A stretch of DNA of 64,000 bases from Odontocerum albicorne (GCA_949825065.1 OX463849.1:5208001-5272000), one strand, 5' to 3'. Positions 43,875 through 54,245 are shown, counted from the stretch's first letter. The notes: generated by a model from the sequence alone, not told the origin. Translations and numbers: made by a program.

Positions 43875-44780
43875 ACTAAAATTTGTTATTATTGTAAACA
43901 ATATCCAGCCCTTGATTCTCACTCAAAGGTATTTATTATAGCTTTCCCAAAAGACTTATTGAAGTTTTATGATTCCATTTTTTTAATCCTTAGACTTTAT
44001 TATTTCACTGCTTTAATTTTTCTACGAAGACATTAATAATTAAATTATTTCGTTTCTTTCGTCGAGTCTGAAAAATTTGATTATCCCCGCGTGTCAGACT
44101 GTGATAAAATGTGATGTATTGAATAACAGATTGGCTGTTTCATAATTCAAAAGAGGACTGACGGGGACAACAGCGAGGGAGAGGGTGGTACGATGACGTC
44201 AGACTTATGTAAATCGACTCAAGATGAAAGTGACAAAAAGAGAACGATTGATTACAGAAATTTGGCAGAATAATATGGTACTAAAATAAGAAATTATTAA
44301 CACCATTGCTTGCATTCTTCTTTTTCATGTGTCATTTCCAATCCCCATAATGTTGGTGATCACTCTTGGGAAAATATCTTAAGAGTCCTCAGCAGCACGG
44401 AACAACTCTTCAAATATTTGGATACCTGCCCATTTAAGAATAATGCGTAACCATGCTAGGTTCCATGTACCAATTCCACTAAGATCCTTAAATTATTTTT
44501 CTCCTTTCGACATGAGGCAGACAGGTAAACTTTTGACATTTCATGGTATTTAAGAGCTCTCATTATACATACATCTGCTCGACACAGCATCTTAGTCTTT
44601 GAGGTGCGATGTAACCAAGAAATTCTGAAGATTATCTAATGAATTCTTCTAGCTTATCTATATCTACAGTTTACTTGGTCTAGGTTTTAATAACACTTAG
44701 TTAAATATGTCTCATAAAATGAAAACACATTGTTTGCATTAATATACATAGTTATAGATAAAAATATATTACAATAACAG
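43875..44780. other. no gene seen
   Basis: GC content rises at 44070-44190 without a motif. Nothing is shared with the listed repeats. Confidence 0.45.
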
Positions 44781-44784
44781 CATT

Positions 44785-45265
44785 TAGTCTTGTTTGTGCT
44801 CCCCTGGTGATGAGGTGAAAGCCTTGAAACCGGTAGGGTTATACCGTAAAAAAAGTGGAATAAACAGTGTTTGATAAAAATAAATTCTTCTTCTTCTTCT
44901 TCATCTTGTTTTAGGCCTGTTGGCCTGTTATGGTCCTGCATCATTGTTTGCTTCTTGCGACGTCGACTGCCAGATATCTTTTCATCTTTTGGGAGGTCGT
45001 CCTGGAGGTCTGCTTGCTTGGGGGATACTGTCCCTGTCCATTCTTACAGCTCTTGGTTCCGCCATTCTGGATACGTGTTCGTTCCAGAACCTTCTTCTCT
45101 GTCGTCCCCATCTGACAATATATTCAACTTCGCACGTCTTTCGGATTTCTGTGTTACGTACTCTATCACGAAGGGTTTTGCCAGCGATACTCCGGAGTAC
45201 CTTTATTTCGCTGGTTCGAAGGAGATTTTTGGTTCGAAGGAGAAAAATAAATTACAATTCAAAAT
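44785..45265 (+). mobile_element. Penelope terminal unit split by an RTE LINE
   Basis: The unit runs from CTTGTTTGTGCTCCCCTGGT through GATGAGGTGAAAGCCTTGAA ACCGGTAGGG to TTTGATAAAAATAAATT, is cut by the LINE, and resumes at 45254 with ACAATTC. Rejoining the halves gives the standard AAATTACAAT end. The core here reads CUGGUGAU in place of CUGAUGAU. Confidence 0.9.
44876..45253 (-). mobile_element. RTE-2 LINE with 11-bp target duplication
   Basis: AAAAATAAATT is present at 44876-44886 and 45243-45253. Between them is a 356-bp minus-strand LINE fragment ending in GAAGAAGAAGAAG. Its coding remnant reads RTSEIKVLRSIAGKTLRDRV, RNTEIRKTCEVEYIVRWGRQ, RRRFWNEHVSRMAEPRAVRM and RPPGRPPKRWKDIW, nearly all in one frame: a characteristic RTE-type ORF2 C-terminus. 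The plus-strand frames of 153, 116 and 61 codons over it are shadows, even though the 153-codon frame is the longest in the region. Confidence 0.92.
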
Positions 45266-45269
45266 TGTA

Positions 45270-45475
45270 ATAAAACAGGGTAACCAGCCGGTGTCTATAG
45301 TGTTATGGTTAACTTGTACGTTAAGAATATAGAAATCGCATATTTCCAGGGTTGTTTTTAGTACATAGATCAAACTATGGCTCGCGGATCAGATGTAGCT
45401 CATGAGGTCCATTTTTGTGACCTGCGTAGGCATACAGTGTGACGTCTCACGACATAAATTACATTATAATCGGTG
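45270..45475. other. no gene seen
   Basis: A short stretch between the split Penelope unit and the SINE, with no motif. Confidence 0.5.
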
Positions 45476-45477
45476 CG

Positions 45478-45690
45478 TGATCTCTGTGGTCTAGTTGGTA
45501 AGACGATTGTCTTCTAACCCAGAGGTTGCGTGTTCAATTTCCGTTGTAACACAGATTTAAAAAAATCCAACCTAGTTTTCACTTAAAGTCTCTTTAACAT
45601 ATTTCTAGTTGGTCAGAAGATATTGTTACATGGCAACCCGCCAGACTGTATATAATTGAAGTGATACAATACAATGCAATAAAATTAAAA
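45478..45690 (+). mobile_element. tRNA-derived SINE, type 1
   Basis: The head TGATCTCTGTGGTCTAGTTG GTAAGACG is the A box region, and AGAGGTTGCGTGTTCAATTT CC the B box. The body AACCTAGTTTTCACTTAAAG leads to the LINE-A-like tail TTGGTCAGAAGATATTGTTA CATGGCAACCCGCCAGACTG and a CAATA repeat end. The anticodon arm is too altered for a working tRNA. Confidence 0.85.
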
Positions 45691-45912
45691 TTTGAATGTT
45701 TTAGAGACATTGAAAGCATTCTATAAATCATTCGCTACCCCTTTTTCTTTAAATATTAATTCTGCTACGAGTACATTGCAAATATACAGAAATATATAGT
45801 TTAAAAAATATATCTAATGTTTAAAAAAAAAATCAAATTATAAATGTTAAAAAAGAATCTCAACGATGAATATCCATAAAAACTTAACAAGATTAAAATG
45901 AAATGAAGCTCA

Positions 45913-46085
45913 TTTGGAAAAGATATTTAGTTTGTCCACAACAAGCATACTATACATACATATGGTTGATACAAAACCCGCTTGGAAAATAATATATATT
46001 AAGCTTGTCCACAAGTATACGTACAGGGTTGATATAATACAAAACCCATTTGGAAGATATATTAAGCTTGTCCACAATAAATATC
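45913..46085. repeat. degenerate ~68-bp tandem repeat
   Basis: Three units begin TTGGAAAA/TTGGAAG at about 45914, 45982 and 46049. Each contains AGTTTGTCCACAA or AGCTTGTCCACAA, and the first two contain GGTTGAT..ACAAAACCC. The third unit is partial. Confidence 0.75.
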
Positions 46086-46116
46086 ACACAGATAGTGGAT
46101 AAGTTATATAAGAAGG

Positions 46117-46572
46117 TGTAGGGAATACCGTCGTCCCTAAATATTGTCAACACGCACGGTCAACGACCGACGAACCAACCTTCGGACATGTCCAAAGGTC
46201 GCATACCAGAACATTAATATTGTTTACCCGCAAATACTATTTACGTTACATTCCACAGTAGAAGGAGAACGCATCGCGCCGTCTCACCGTTTGCGCCAAC
46301 AAATTACCTACCCACGATATTATTCGCAACGTCTGCGACCACCTCCGCACGCGCAGGAGTGAGATAAAAATATATTGTGGACGCATTCACGCACATCTAT
46401 AAATACCTACTTATCGATAAATAAAGATTATTATTATTCACTTGACCATTCATTGCTGTTTACTATTCATTGATTGTTCACTCTCACTTTCCGCATTCCT
46501 AATCGACGTATTTTATTTTAAATACCAAACAATCATAATCATCACGACGTACCAGTAAAGCATTCCGCTAAA
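46117..46572 (+). mobile_element. solo LTR, subfamily 2, 4-bp target duplication
   Basis: Starts TGTAGGGAATACCG and ends CATTCCGCTAAA, flanked by AAGG at 46113-46116 and 46573-46576. 456 bp. Shared with 10744-11122: GGTCAACGACCGACGAACCA, CGCACGCGCAGGAGTGAGA, GACGCATTCACGCACATCTA TAAATACCTACTT, and AATCATCACGACGTACCA. Confidence 0.9.
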
Positions 46573-46576
46573 AAGG

Positions 46577-47160
46577 TATTGTATTACACTTTCGTTGTAT
46601 ACAGCACAATATTCAAAAAATGTAGCATGGTCGCTGTGACGTTTGAAATGTCATGTCTCAAAGGGATGGGGTAAAACCGTTTTTTTTTTACAAATCGAAT
46701 CGTTTTTTCATAAATCGAAAAATTGTTTTTCTCTAAACGGACCTTTTAATTCCTAAATTACATTATACTGATTTTCTAATGTATTGTATCTATCTTTAAA
46801 TAGGCCAAGATCTACTATGAATTAATACTAATTACGAACATTTAATTTTATGTGTAAAAAAAATCGAAAATCCAATTATCGTGTACCCCATCCCTAGCCA
46901 ATGCAGACTAACGTAGTGACTTTTGACGAACGTCGCTAAATATTATTTGATATTGACAAACTGCCATATTTTTGCTAATTTGTAACAGGATGTATTAATT
47001 TGTCATTATTGTTAGTTTTATTTAATGTATTTACCTAAATAACTTGCTATTTATTAGAATCAAGGATTAAAATAAAGTTGATAAAATAATTAAAATTACT
47101 GAACGTCGTTACAAGGTTGTATTGGGGCAAATTTGTGAAACGTCACAGGGACCATGCTAC
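46577..47160. other. no gene seen
   Basis: AT-rich with a T tract at 46680. GTATTACACTTTCGTTGTAT near 46577 resembles the end phrase of SINE tails at 29900. A short direct repeat about GTAGCATGGTC is at 46622 and, inverted, near 47150. Confidence 0.4.
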
Positions 47161-47161
47161 A

Positions 47162-47352
47162 TTTTCTTAAGCTTACCTGGTGAGTTTATTGTCATGAAAC
47201 AATATCTTCCAATCAACCCGAATGATATAAAGAGGCCTTTAGCGAACACCAGACTGAAATTATTTTTAAAAAAGTCTGGGTTCCAATGAAAATCCAACCC
47301 GCATCCTCCGGATCGGGAGATAAGCGTCTTACAAACTAGGCCACGGGTGTCA
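47162..47352 (-). mobile_element. tRNA-derived SINE, type 1
   Basis: The minus strand starts GGATGACACCCGTGGCCTAG TTTGTAAGACGC (A box) and has GAGGATGCGGGTTGGATTTT C (B box) with TCTCCCGATCCGGA between, as in the copy at 59910. The tail GGTTGATTGGAAGATATTGT TTCATGACAATAAACTCACC AGG is the LINE-A-shared end. Complete but mutated. Confidence 0.88.
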
Positions 47353-47486
47353 TCCTTCGAAGGTGAATGAATGAAGAGAGGCAAAGGATGTGGGTCGAAA
47401 GAAGAAAGTCGGATGATCTGTCCTGTAAATGGCGTGAGGGTTTGTATGTTTGTATAAGAAACACATAACATATGTTATATCCAGGC

Positions 47487-48388
47487 GTTATTGAAGTGAA
47501 ACTTCTATAGGCGCAGTAGGGTAAATTGGCCTGAACGTCACGAAAAGTGAAACGCTTTCCTTTATATTTGACAGATATACGTCTTATCAATTAGGCCATA
47601 AATAATTAGTTATATTAATTTAATTGTTTATAATAATTTATTGTTTATATAATATTTTTTTATATTATAATAGTTATTATAATTTTATTTTATATATTAT
47701 AATTATAATATTATAATTTTAATATTCTTTTATTTTTTATTGAGTTATTATTAAATAATTAATAATTATAATAATTATAAATGAAAATAATTTATAAAAA
47801 ATATTCATATTTTTTAATTATATATATCATTTTTATTAATTAATATTAATTTATTATATTTATTAATTATAATAATTATTAAAATATATATTACTTTTTA
47901 TATTATATGTATTATTATTAATAATATTTTATTTATTATAAATATAAATGTTATATATTAATTATTCAATATAATATATTAATGATAAATATTAATATAA
48001 ATATTATAATATGACAATATTTATAATAATTAATAAATTTATTAAAAATAAATAATATGTTACATAAATTATATTAATAAATGGTTATTGAAAAAAAAAA
48101 ACGATTAAAAAAACAACAAAAAATAATATTTACATAAATAAAAAACAATAATACGAAATCCAAAAAAAAAACATACGAATAAAAATTTTAATTAAAAAAA
48201 AAATATTTTTTTTAATTAAGTGAGATTTTCTTGAATTAAACTCCACATAACTATTTCCTTATCCTAAAAAAAAATAATAAAAATCGTTAACAAGTGGAAA
48301 AAAAACAATGCGTAAAGTCAACTTTTCCTAGGAGCTAAGAAGTTTCACTTCTACCGCGCGAGAGTCTCACGCATCTGTTTTTTTTATT
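47487..48388. mobile_element. AT-cored element, copy 2
   Basis: Reverse orientation relative to 14634-15062. One end reads GTTATTGAAGTGAAACTTCT ATAGGCGC ... TTGGCCTGAACGTCACG; the other reads CAACTTTTCCTAGGAGCTAA GAAG ... CTACCGCGCGAGAGTCTCAC GCATC. The centre (about 47590-48230) is almost only A and T, roughly three times as long as in copy 1, so the element differs mainly by core expansion. Confidence 0.78.
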
Positions 48389-48670
48389 ATCTTTACATAA
48401 TACATTAATATTCTTTAAATTTATAAATCGATATAAGGTTCGTGGATTTACCTCACTGCGTCCAAGGTTGATCAGAATTGGATAATCAAACAGGGCCTGC
48501 TTAACGTTTAACCTATCGTTCTGAATGCGAGCCCGGTTTATAAAGCTGGATTGCATGTATCATACTTGTTTCTGGAGTATTTGATATAAAATAGTCTTCT
48601 TGTTCTTAACGATCTTGAAGAGACGTTAAATTAAATTTCAGTCAATGAAAAGTAACTACCAACCAAGTTG
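48389..48670. other. no gene seen
   Basis: The 73-codon minus-strand frame here starts inside the AT-cored element's flank and has no motif. Confidence 0.45.
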
Positions 48671-48674
48671 TTAA

Positions 48675-49277
48675 GCATTTCTTGTAGATATATTAGATCG
48701 ATAACTGCTCTTTTATTGCATTTCTTGTAGATATAATAGATCGATAACTGCTCTTTAATTGCATTTCTTGTAGATATAATAGATCGGTAACTGCTCTTTT
48801 ATTGCATTTCTTGTAGATGTAACAGATCGATGACTGCTCTTTTATTGCATTTCTTGTAGATATAATAGATCGATAACTGCTCTTTAATTGCATTTCTTGT
48901 AGATATAATAGATCGGTAACTGCTCTTTTATTGCATTTCTTGTAGATATAATAGATCGGTAACTGCTCTTTTATTGCATTTCTTGTAGATATAATAGATC
49001 GATAACTGCTCTTTTATTGCATTTCTTGTAGATATAATCGATCGATAACTGCTCTTAAATTGCATTTCTTGTAGATGTAACAGATCGATGACTGCTCTTT
49101 TATTGCATTTCTTGTAGATATAATAGCTCGATAACTGCTCTTTAATTGCATTTCTTGTAGATATAATAGATCGGTAACTGCTCTTTTATTGCATTTCTTG
49201 TAGATATAATAGATCGGTAACTGCTCTTTTATTGCATTTCTTGTAGATATAATAGATCGATAACTGCTCTTTTATTG
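48675..49277. repeat. 43-bp tandem array, 14 copies, higher-order
   Basis: GCATTTCTTGTAGATATAAT recurs every 43 bp from 48675 to 49277. Variant units with GATGTAACAGATCGATGACT lie exactly 258 bp apart (48804 and 49062). Units 4-8 match units 10-14 in order, so six 43-bp units form a higher-order repeat. The 66-codon minus-strand frame is simply the array read in frame. Confidence 0.96.
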
Positions 49278-49289
49278 GAAAGTGAAACA

Positions 49290-49640
49290 CATTTATGACT
49301 TATCTATGAAATATCTTATTAAAACTGATAGATTGCTGTATTGGTTAATTTTTTTTGAGGTGATTGCAAAATCTATTTCAAACATTTTCAAAAGAACTTT
49401 AAGACTGATAATACTTGATGAAACTCCACGATATACGTTGATCGATAAGACTTTAGGTTTGCACTACCCAAAATACTTTGGAACGATAAAATCAAAATTG
49501 GCAATTATTTTTCATCCCCAATGATAATAGTCAAATTAAATTTTATGAAGCGTCATTTAAAGAGCAAATTGTGCTGAAGGGACTTGAATCTACTATTATT
49601 GACAGATTTATTATAATAAACTTAAGTTCCAAGGACTTTA
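49290..49640. other. no recognised gene
   Basis: An 80-codon plus-strand frame (49282-49524) begins in the last array unit. It contains no domain I recognise. Confidence 0.4.
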
Positions 49641-49983
49641 ACAGGTATTCTTGAAAAATATATTAAGATCATCATAATATAAATATACCAAAGCCCGTAC
49701 GACGGTTGTCGCCAAAGAAAGAATACGAGAATTTAATTTTGAATACAAGAGAGCGAGAGAGGAATACTTGGATTCTCTCCGAAAGTAATTCCAAATTTGA
49801 ATCTCGGTGGATCCGTGATACTGAACGAATTTTAAATACCTAGCTAACAATTTTTGAACCGGTGTAAAAGGGAATGATGTATAAATGATATATATAAACA
49901 AATTTTACGTTTATGAATATATATATTTTCATAAATGTAGAATTTGTTTTACTTCCGTGAATATTTCACGGGCTCCAGCTAGT
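49640..49983 (+). mobile_element. Helitron-like element, 3' end
   Basis: CCGTGAA TAT TTCACGG (about 49955-49971) is a perfect 7-bp hairpin placed 8 bases before CTAG (49979-49982) followed by T. Hairpin then CTRR next to T is the signature of a Helitron 3' terminus. No Rep/helicase is present, so it would be non-autonomous. The 5' TC end could not be fixed; 49640 is only a guess. Confidence 0.65.
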
Positions 49984-49989
49984 TATTTA

Positions 49990-50710
49990 ATATTCGTCAA
50001 CACACTTACTTTAGTTTCTACAGTTATCTATTCTGGTTGTCCAAGAATAAAATTCTTATTTTAAATTGTGTTTTTATGTAGCTTATATGCCGTTTATTAT
50101 TAATTAATATCGCGCCATTAAGCGAAACAAAAATAGCACTATAAAAAACTGTCTAACTGAAACCTTTTGAAAATAAATTTTCCGATCGTCTTGAAAGTTT
50201 AATTTTCTAACACTTGGAACTTTGATCAAGGTAAAAACCATGGGCTTGATGAAGTTCAACAAAATACACACAACAAACCAATACACGCACAAGCGTTTTC
50301 TTTTTACTGGATGGCCAACAATCATACTCGATCGTAAGGGATGATAACCTTTCGATATTGACAAATGGTCAGCTGGGCCATGTTGTCAGCAGGAAATCAT
50401 TAAGGACCTAAATCCAACATAAAAGACCTTCGAAAGTCTTCTATGATAAATGTGATAATTTGAGAAAAAATAACAAACAGTAAAGCAAAGATCCTTCATT
50501 TCGCAGCAAGCTATTTTTTAAATTATATATGGACTATGCCAAAAAAGTTCATGAATTACCTTGTGTGCCTTAAACCCGCTAGATATAATGCAAAATTTCA
50601 TGAGTTGATTGCATACTATTCATATTTTTTAGTTCGACATCTACCCTGCATAAAATAAATATTTTTTTTCATTCATTCGTACGGTACCCCTAAAATATTT
50701 ATTTATTTTC
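49990..50710. other. no recognised gene
   Basis: A minus-strand frame of 86 codons (50104-50364) has no motif. Confidence 0.45.
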
Positions 50711-50714
50711 AAGA

Positions 50715-51330
50715 TTTATTTAATTAACGACACAACAGTGTCTCTATATACAACTAAACATGTGACAGGTTATACACGTACTTAAAATTATTGACAAATA
50801 ATACAACTTTATCTTAAACTAACATGAAGATACAAAAAGCAGTGGTAATAATAAATTACAGTCATTGTTTTAAAATTATTTAATAATTATATGTATATTT
50901 AAGTTCAATATATGTTATGTACGAGTATGTGTACCACAAAATATTACCAAACTTCACCAAGCAGACTTACGTAATTGTCGAAGACCTTTTTTATAGAGGT
51001 AAAGAACTCAGATTTGGTTTTAGTGGAATAACGCATACGTAGAACAAATATTGGATTTTTGAGAATTTTGTGGGAATTTGATGGATAGATATTGAGATAT
51101 AGAAAACACATGGCCTCATTAGTAGAACGAGATGCAAGTTGTTTTGCAGAATCAAAACCTTCCTACATGTTGATGCAGGGTTACTCAACTCCAGAGGCAA
51201 ATTATTGTCCTTAATGTTTTGTTTATATTACGTTATTTATATTAATAAAGGAGAGCACAAAGTTAGTAGCTATTTCTAAATATTGTTGTGATATTCCGAC
51301 GAATACTATATATACTTATATTAAAAATAT
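50715..51330 (-). mobile_element. LINE-B 3' end, longest copy
   Basis: Ends at 50715 in TTAATTAAATAAA (minus). A frame of about 80 codons with few interruptions reads NSAKQLASRSTNEAMCFLYL, NIYPSNSHKILKNPIFVLRM, RYSTKTKSEFFTSIKKVFDN and YVSLLGEVWYFV. The same frame is detectable in the copies at 12230 and 19505. No known domain is visible, so its identity as the end of a LINE ORF2 is inferred from the tail. The 69-codon frame 50991-51200 is an alternative frame on the same strand. Confidence 0.72.
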
Positions 51331-51334
51331 CTAA

Positions 51335-51598
51335 ATTATTGCAATACTCGTTTGCAAGTCTGCATACGAATTATAGACATTAATAAACATTTGATCTTCC
51401 ATATCTCGGTGGATAAATGGTGAATTGAACCCCTTAATAAACTTGGTAGGTATAACTTAGCCATTTCCCAAAAAAAAACATGAGCAAAATCGTTCCTGTT
51501 GACATTATGTTATATATTGTACATATATAAGACATTTTACCATTTAAAATTTTCCTTGCTTTTTGAGATAATTGGATTTAACCTTTATGAAATGTAAA
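51335..51598. other. no gene seen
   Basis: Short AT-rich spacer before a Penelope unit. Confidence 0.5.
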
Positions 51599-51599
51599 A

Positions 51600-51944
51600 T
51601 AAATATATTGTAATTTGTTTTATCAAACACTGTTTTTTTCCACTTGATTTTTGCTTTTCCCGTTAAATAAAAGTTTCCGGAGATTAAACTAAGTGTAAAA
51701 AGCTGGCTTTATGTGACTGGGATTTTTTTTGTTATTTCGTACTTGTTTTTTTATAAATATATCTTAAGGTTCATTTATAGGTAAGCTTTTAATGAATGTC
51801 GGTACCAGTTCGAAAATATTTGGACAAACAAGTCTTGTTTGTGCTCCCTGATGACGAGGTGAACACCTTGAAACCGGTAGGGTTATACGAGTACATAAAG
51901 TGGAATAAACAGTGTTTGATAAAAATAAATTATAATGTCTTTAA
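51600..51944 (+). mobile_element. Penelope units in inverted arrangement
   Basis: 51600-51665 is a minus-strand terminal unit start (TTGTAATTTGTTTTATCAAA CACTG) whose remainder diverges. 51795-51944 is a plus-strand unit with CTCCCTGATGACGAGGTGAA CACCTTGAAACCGG. Here stem II reads AGGU-GAAC-ACCU, fully Watson-Crick paired. The 62-codon frame 51796-51984 is not a gene. Confidence 0.8.
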
Positions 51945-51949
51945 AACTT

Positions 51950-52230
51950 CACAATTGAATGCCTTAACTATAAATAATATATAAATATGTATGTGTTAAT
52001 TAATAACTTCTCGACATATAGTGCCAGATGGAACTTTACGATAAATAAAAATATACGAACCTCGTTAACCTGATTGACCATTTACCAGTTTTGCTCTTCA
52101 CATGAGCATCCTTACAATGGTCAAGTCTGAGGATATTCCAGTCAAAAGTGAATACTGGAAACGGTAAAAAAACATTGGACTGAAATTAATGATTTTTTTA
52201 TTAATTCATTTGTCATTACATAATTAATTG
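51950..52230. other. no gene seen
   Basis: Starts with the phrase GTCTTTAAAACTTC ... GCCTTAACTATAAATAATAT that also borders other Penelope units, so the element may extend to about 51985. Confidence 0.5.
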
Positions 52231-52234
52231 CAGT

Positions 52235-52417
52235 TTCGTTATATACAACACAACCTGGGAGCTTAATGCCATGTTATTATCTATTCTGTCGTACCAGAAA
52301 GATGTTGAGGAGGCCTTAAGTAAAAACCATTTTTAAGTGAAACTATTTTTAAAAGAATCCGTGTTTCAACAGGGACTTACCCCATAATTCACGAAACAGG
52401 TGAGACGTAAAGGATAC
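52235..52417 (-). mobile_element. type 1 SINE fragment beside a MITE
   Basis: The minus strand reads AGTCCCTGTTGAAACACGGA TTC, TTTTTACTTAAGGCCTCCTC AAC, TTTCTGGTACGACAGAA and ATGGCATTAAGCTCCCAGGT TGTG. This is the body and tail of a type 1 SINE; the head is disrupted near the MITE insertion at 52418. Confidence 0.7.
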
Positions 52418-52421
52418 TTAA

Positions 52422-53042
52422 CCTTTCCTTCCCTGTGTTGGGTATCTTCTACACATTGCTTCTAATAACCATCAATATCTCTATAAATATAATAAATACA
52501 AGGTTAAGATTTTAGGTATTCCTCCATAATATATTTACGCATTGATTTAAAAAATAATATTAATAATAATCAGAATTTATCGACTACATCGTAGGTGTTT
52601 TGTAAAGATCGAAAACAAATTTGCATTTAAACGCGGCGAACGCCTCGTCTTGACAAAAGGTGAATAGTATGTGGGAAGCGCGACACTATATTCGCATCTC
52701 ACTCTTGCATACTAGACTGAATTGCAAGAACCTCAATTGCCTCAACGCCGCAAGCACATGCGTAAGCGCCGGGGTATGCGACTGTATTCCGCGCCGCTAG
52801 TAGCTTCTAAGCTTGCAAATAGGTTGGACGTACGCCCGTTCCGTGAGCGGTGCCAGATGGTTTTTTAATGTTTTCAGCAAATAAATCTCAATTATTATAA
52901 TTTTCAACTTCAATTATAATTAATTAAGGGGATTATCTATGAATGTTCTTATTTTTCCGATTTAAAATCGCTAATTTTTTATTGCGTACTCACTACCCAA
53001 CGCCGGAGCGCGCGTTTCATTTTTATCACCGTAAGGGAAGGG
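52422..53042 (-). mobile_element. TTAA-flanked MITE, copy 3
   Basis: 621 bp between intact TTAA at 52418-52421 and 53043-53046, in reverse orientation to copies 1 and 2. Its GC-rich centre (CGTACGCCCGTTCCGTGAGC, TTGCAAATAGGTTGGACG) agrees with copy 2 better than with copy 1, so copies 2 and 3 form one subgroup. Confidence 0.9.
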
Positions 53043-53134
53043 TTAATATCAGAAGTTCCAATTAAACTAAAAGCTTTACAAGGGTATTTATTTATACATG
53101 ATAATCCAATATATTGAAGTTAATATTTTAGCTC

Positions 53135-53595
53135 GATTAAAATTATAATCATTATGCTAGAAAGAGTTCAGAAAAGATTTATTCGTCGTCTCTACGTGAG
53201 AGAGTATGGATACCCCTAATTTTATTCAAGTGTCTTCTTACCTGGGTTGATTAATTATATATCATTTGAGAGAGGAATGTATTATCGATTGAGTGCCCGC
53301 TTTTTTGTTTTCTCAGGGGTTATCTAGTCAACTCATCTGTCCTGAATAGTCTTGGTTTGTATATTCCGTAAAGACATCATGGTTTGTATAGTCTTGGTTT
53401 GTTTATTTCGTTGTAGACAACGCAACCATAGATTGTTTTATCAACCCATAAGTCGAACCCACTTGTCTATGGAAATGCAGGTAGATAGAACAATCACACT
53501 TTTTAACCATGTGTCTCCTCATATAGACGTGTTTCATACACATATATCGCTCCCCTCTTTGAGATAAATACCCTTAAATTGAGTGCAACACTTGA
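53135..53595 (+). pseudogene. LINE ORF2 C-terminus (LINE-E)
   Basis: The plus strand reads RVQKRFIRRLYVREYGYP, then FERGMYYRLSARFFVF, and after shifts CRQRNHRLFYQPISRTHLSM, QVDRTITLFNHVSPHIDVFH and a stop. The pattern LER.QKRFLR+L..+..G ... R..+LF..P..RT+.....+.R.+..+N.......DIF is typical of the C-terminal part of Jockey/CR1-like ORF2 proteins. The last 71 codons are open from 53352. Confidence 0.78.
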
Positions 53596-53669
53596 AATAA
53601 TTATTCTTTTGTATAATTTAAAATGTTTTATTGTATTGTAACATATACATTTTTACTATTATATTATAT

Positions 53670-53925
53670 ATTGTTTATAGTTAAGACATTAACGTTGTGG
53701 AGGTTTAAAGACATTGTAATTTATTTTATCAAACACTGTTTATTCCACTTTTTGTAACGGTATAACCCTATCGGTTTTAAGGCTTTCACCTCATCTTCAG
53801 GGGAGTAGAAACAAGACTTGTTTGTGCTCCCTGAATATGAGGTGAAAACCTTCAAACCGGTAGGGTTATACCGTTACAAAAAAGTGGAATAAACTGTGTT
53901 TGATACAAAATGTACTATTTTTTTA
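53670..53925. mobile_element. palindromic Penelope dimer 1
   Basis: A minus-strand terminal unit (53726-53815) abuts a plus-strand unit (53817-53906) with almost no spacer. The centre GGGAGTAGAAACAAG / CTTGTTTGTGCTCCC is itself complementary at 13 of 15 positions. Outside the arms both sides carry element sequence. It is a head-to-head dimer joined upstream of the hammerhead-like core. No coding sequence remains. Confidence 0.9.
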
Positions 53926-54039
53926 GTCACATTAGTCTAAAAATTTTGAACTTATTTTTATTTCTTTTTGTATTTGATCTTTGTACGAATAAGGAAAACC
54001 TATAATGTACAAAGGGCTTGAAAAAAATATATAAATGGA

Positions 54040-54245
54040 TATATTTTTAATAGTTAAGGCATTAACATTGTGGAGGTTTATATACATTGTAATTTGTTTA
54101 TATCAAACACTGTTTAATTCACTTTTTGTAGCGGAATAACCCACCCCTGATGATGAGGTGAAAACCTTGAAACCGGTAGGGTTTACCGTTACAAAAAAGT
54201 GGAATAAAGAGTGTTTGATAAAACCAATTACAATTAATAAATGGA
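54040..54245. mobile_element. palindromic Penelope dimer 2
   Basis: The minus arm (54092-54141) runs only to TTGTAGCGGAATAACCC. The plus arm starts CCCCTGATGATGAGGTGAAA ACC and runs to AATTACAATTAATAA. In the plus arm stem II is AGGU-GAAA-ACCU. The arms are unequal because the minus arm lost the core. Confidence 0.88.

Noticed and set aside
44871..45332. 153-codon plus-strand frame as a gene
   Set aside because: The opposite strand is a clear RTE LINE C-terminus between target-site duplications, so the frame is a shadow.
45478..45560. tRNA gene
   Set aside because: A and B boxes are present, but the arms do not fold properly and a LINE-like tail follows; it is a SINE head. The same holds at 7455, 8055, 16605, 29690, 47290, 55910, 59920 and 61200.
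47590..48230. mitochondrial insertion or replication-origin-like A/T region
   Set aside because: No mitochondrial gene or tRNA is seen, and the ends match the AT-cored element at 14634-15062.
48675..49277. CRISPR-like array of short regular repeats
   Set aside because: The whole 43-bp unit repeats, with no unique spacers, and the DNA is eukaryotic. It is a satellite with higher-order structure.
53726..53906. microRNA precursor or cruciform of host origin
   Set aside because: The palindrome consists of two Penelope terminal units whose sequence recurs across the window.
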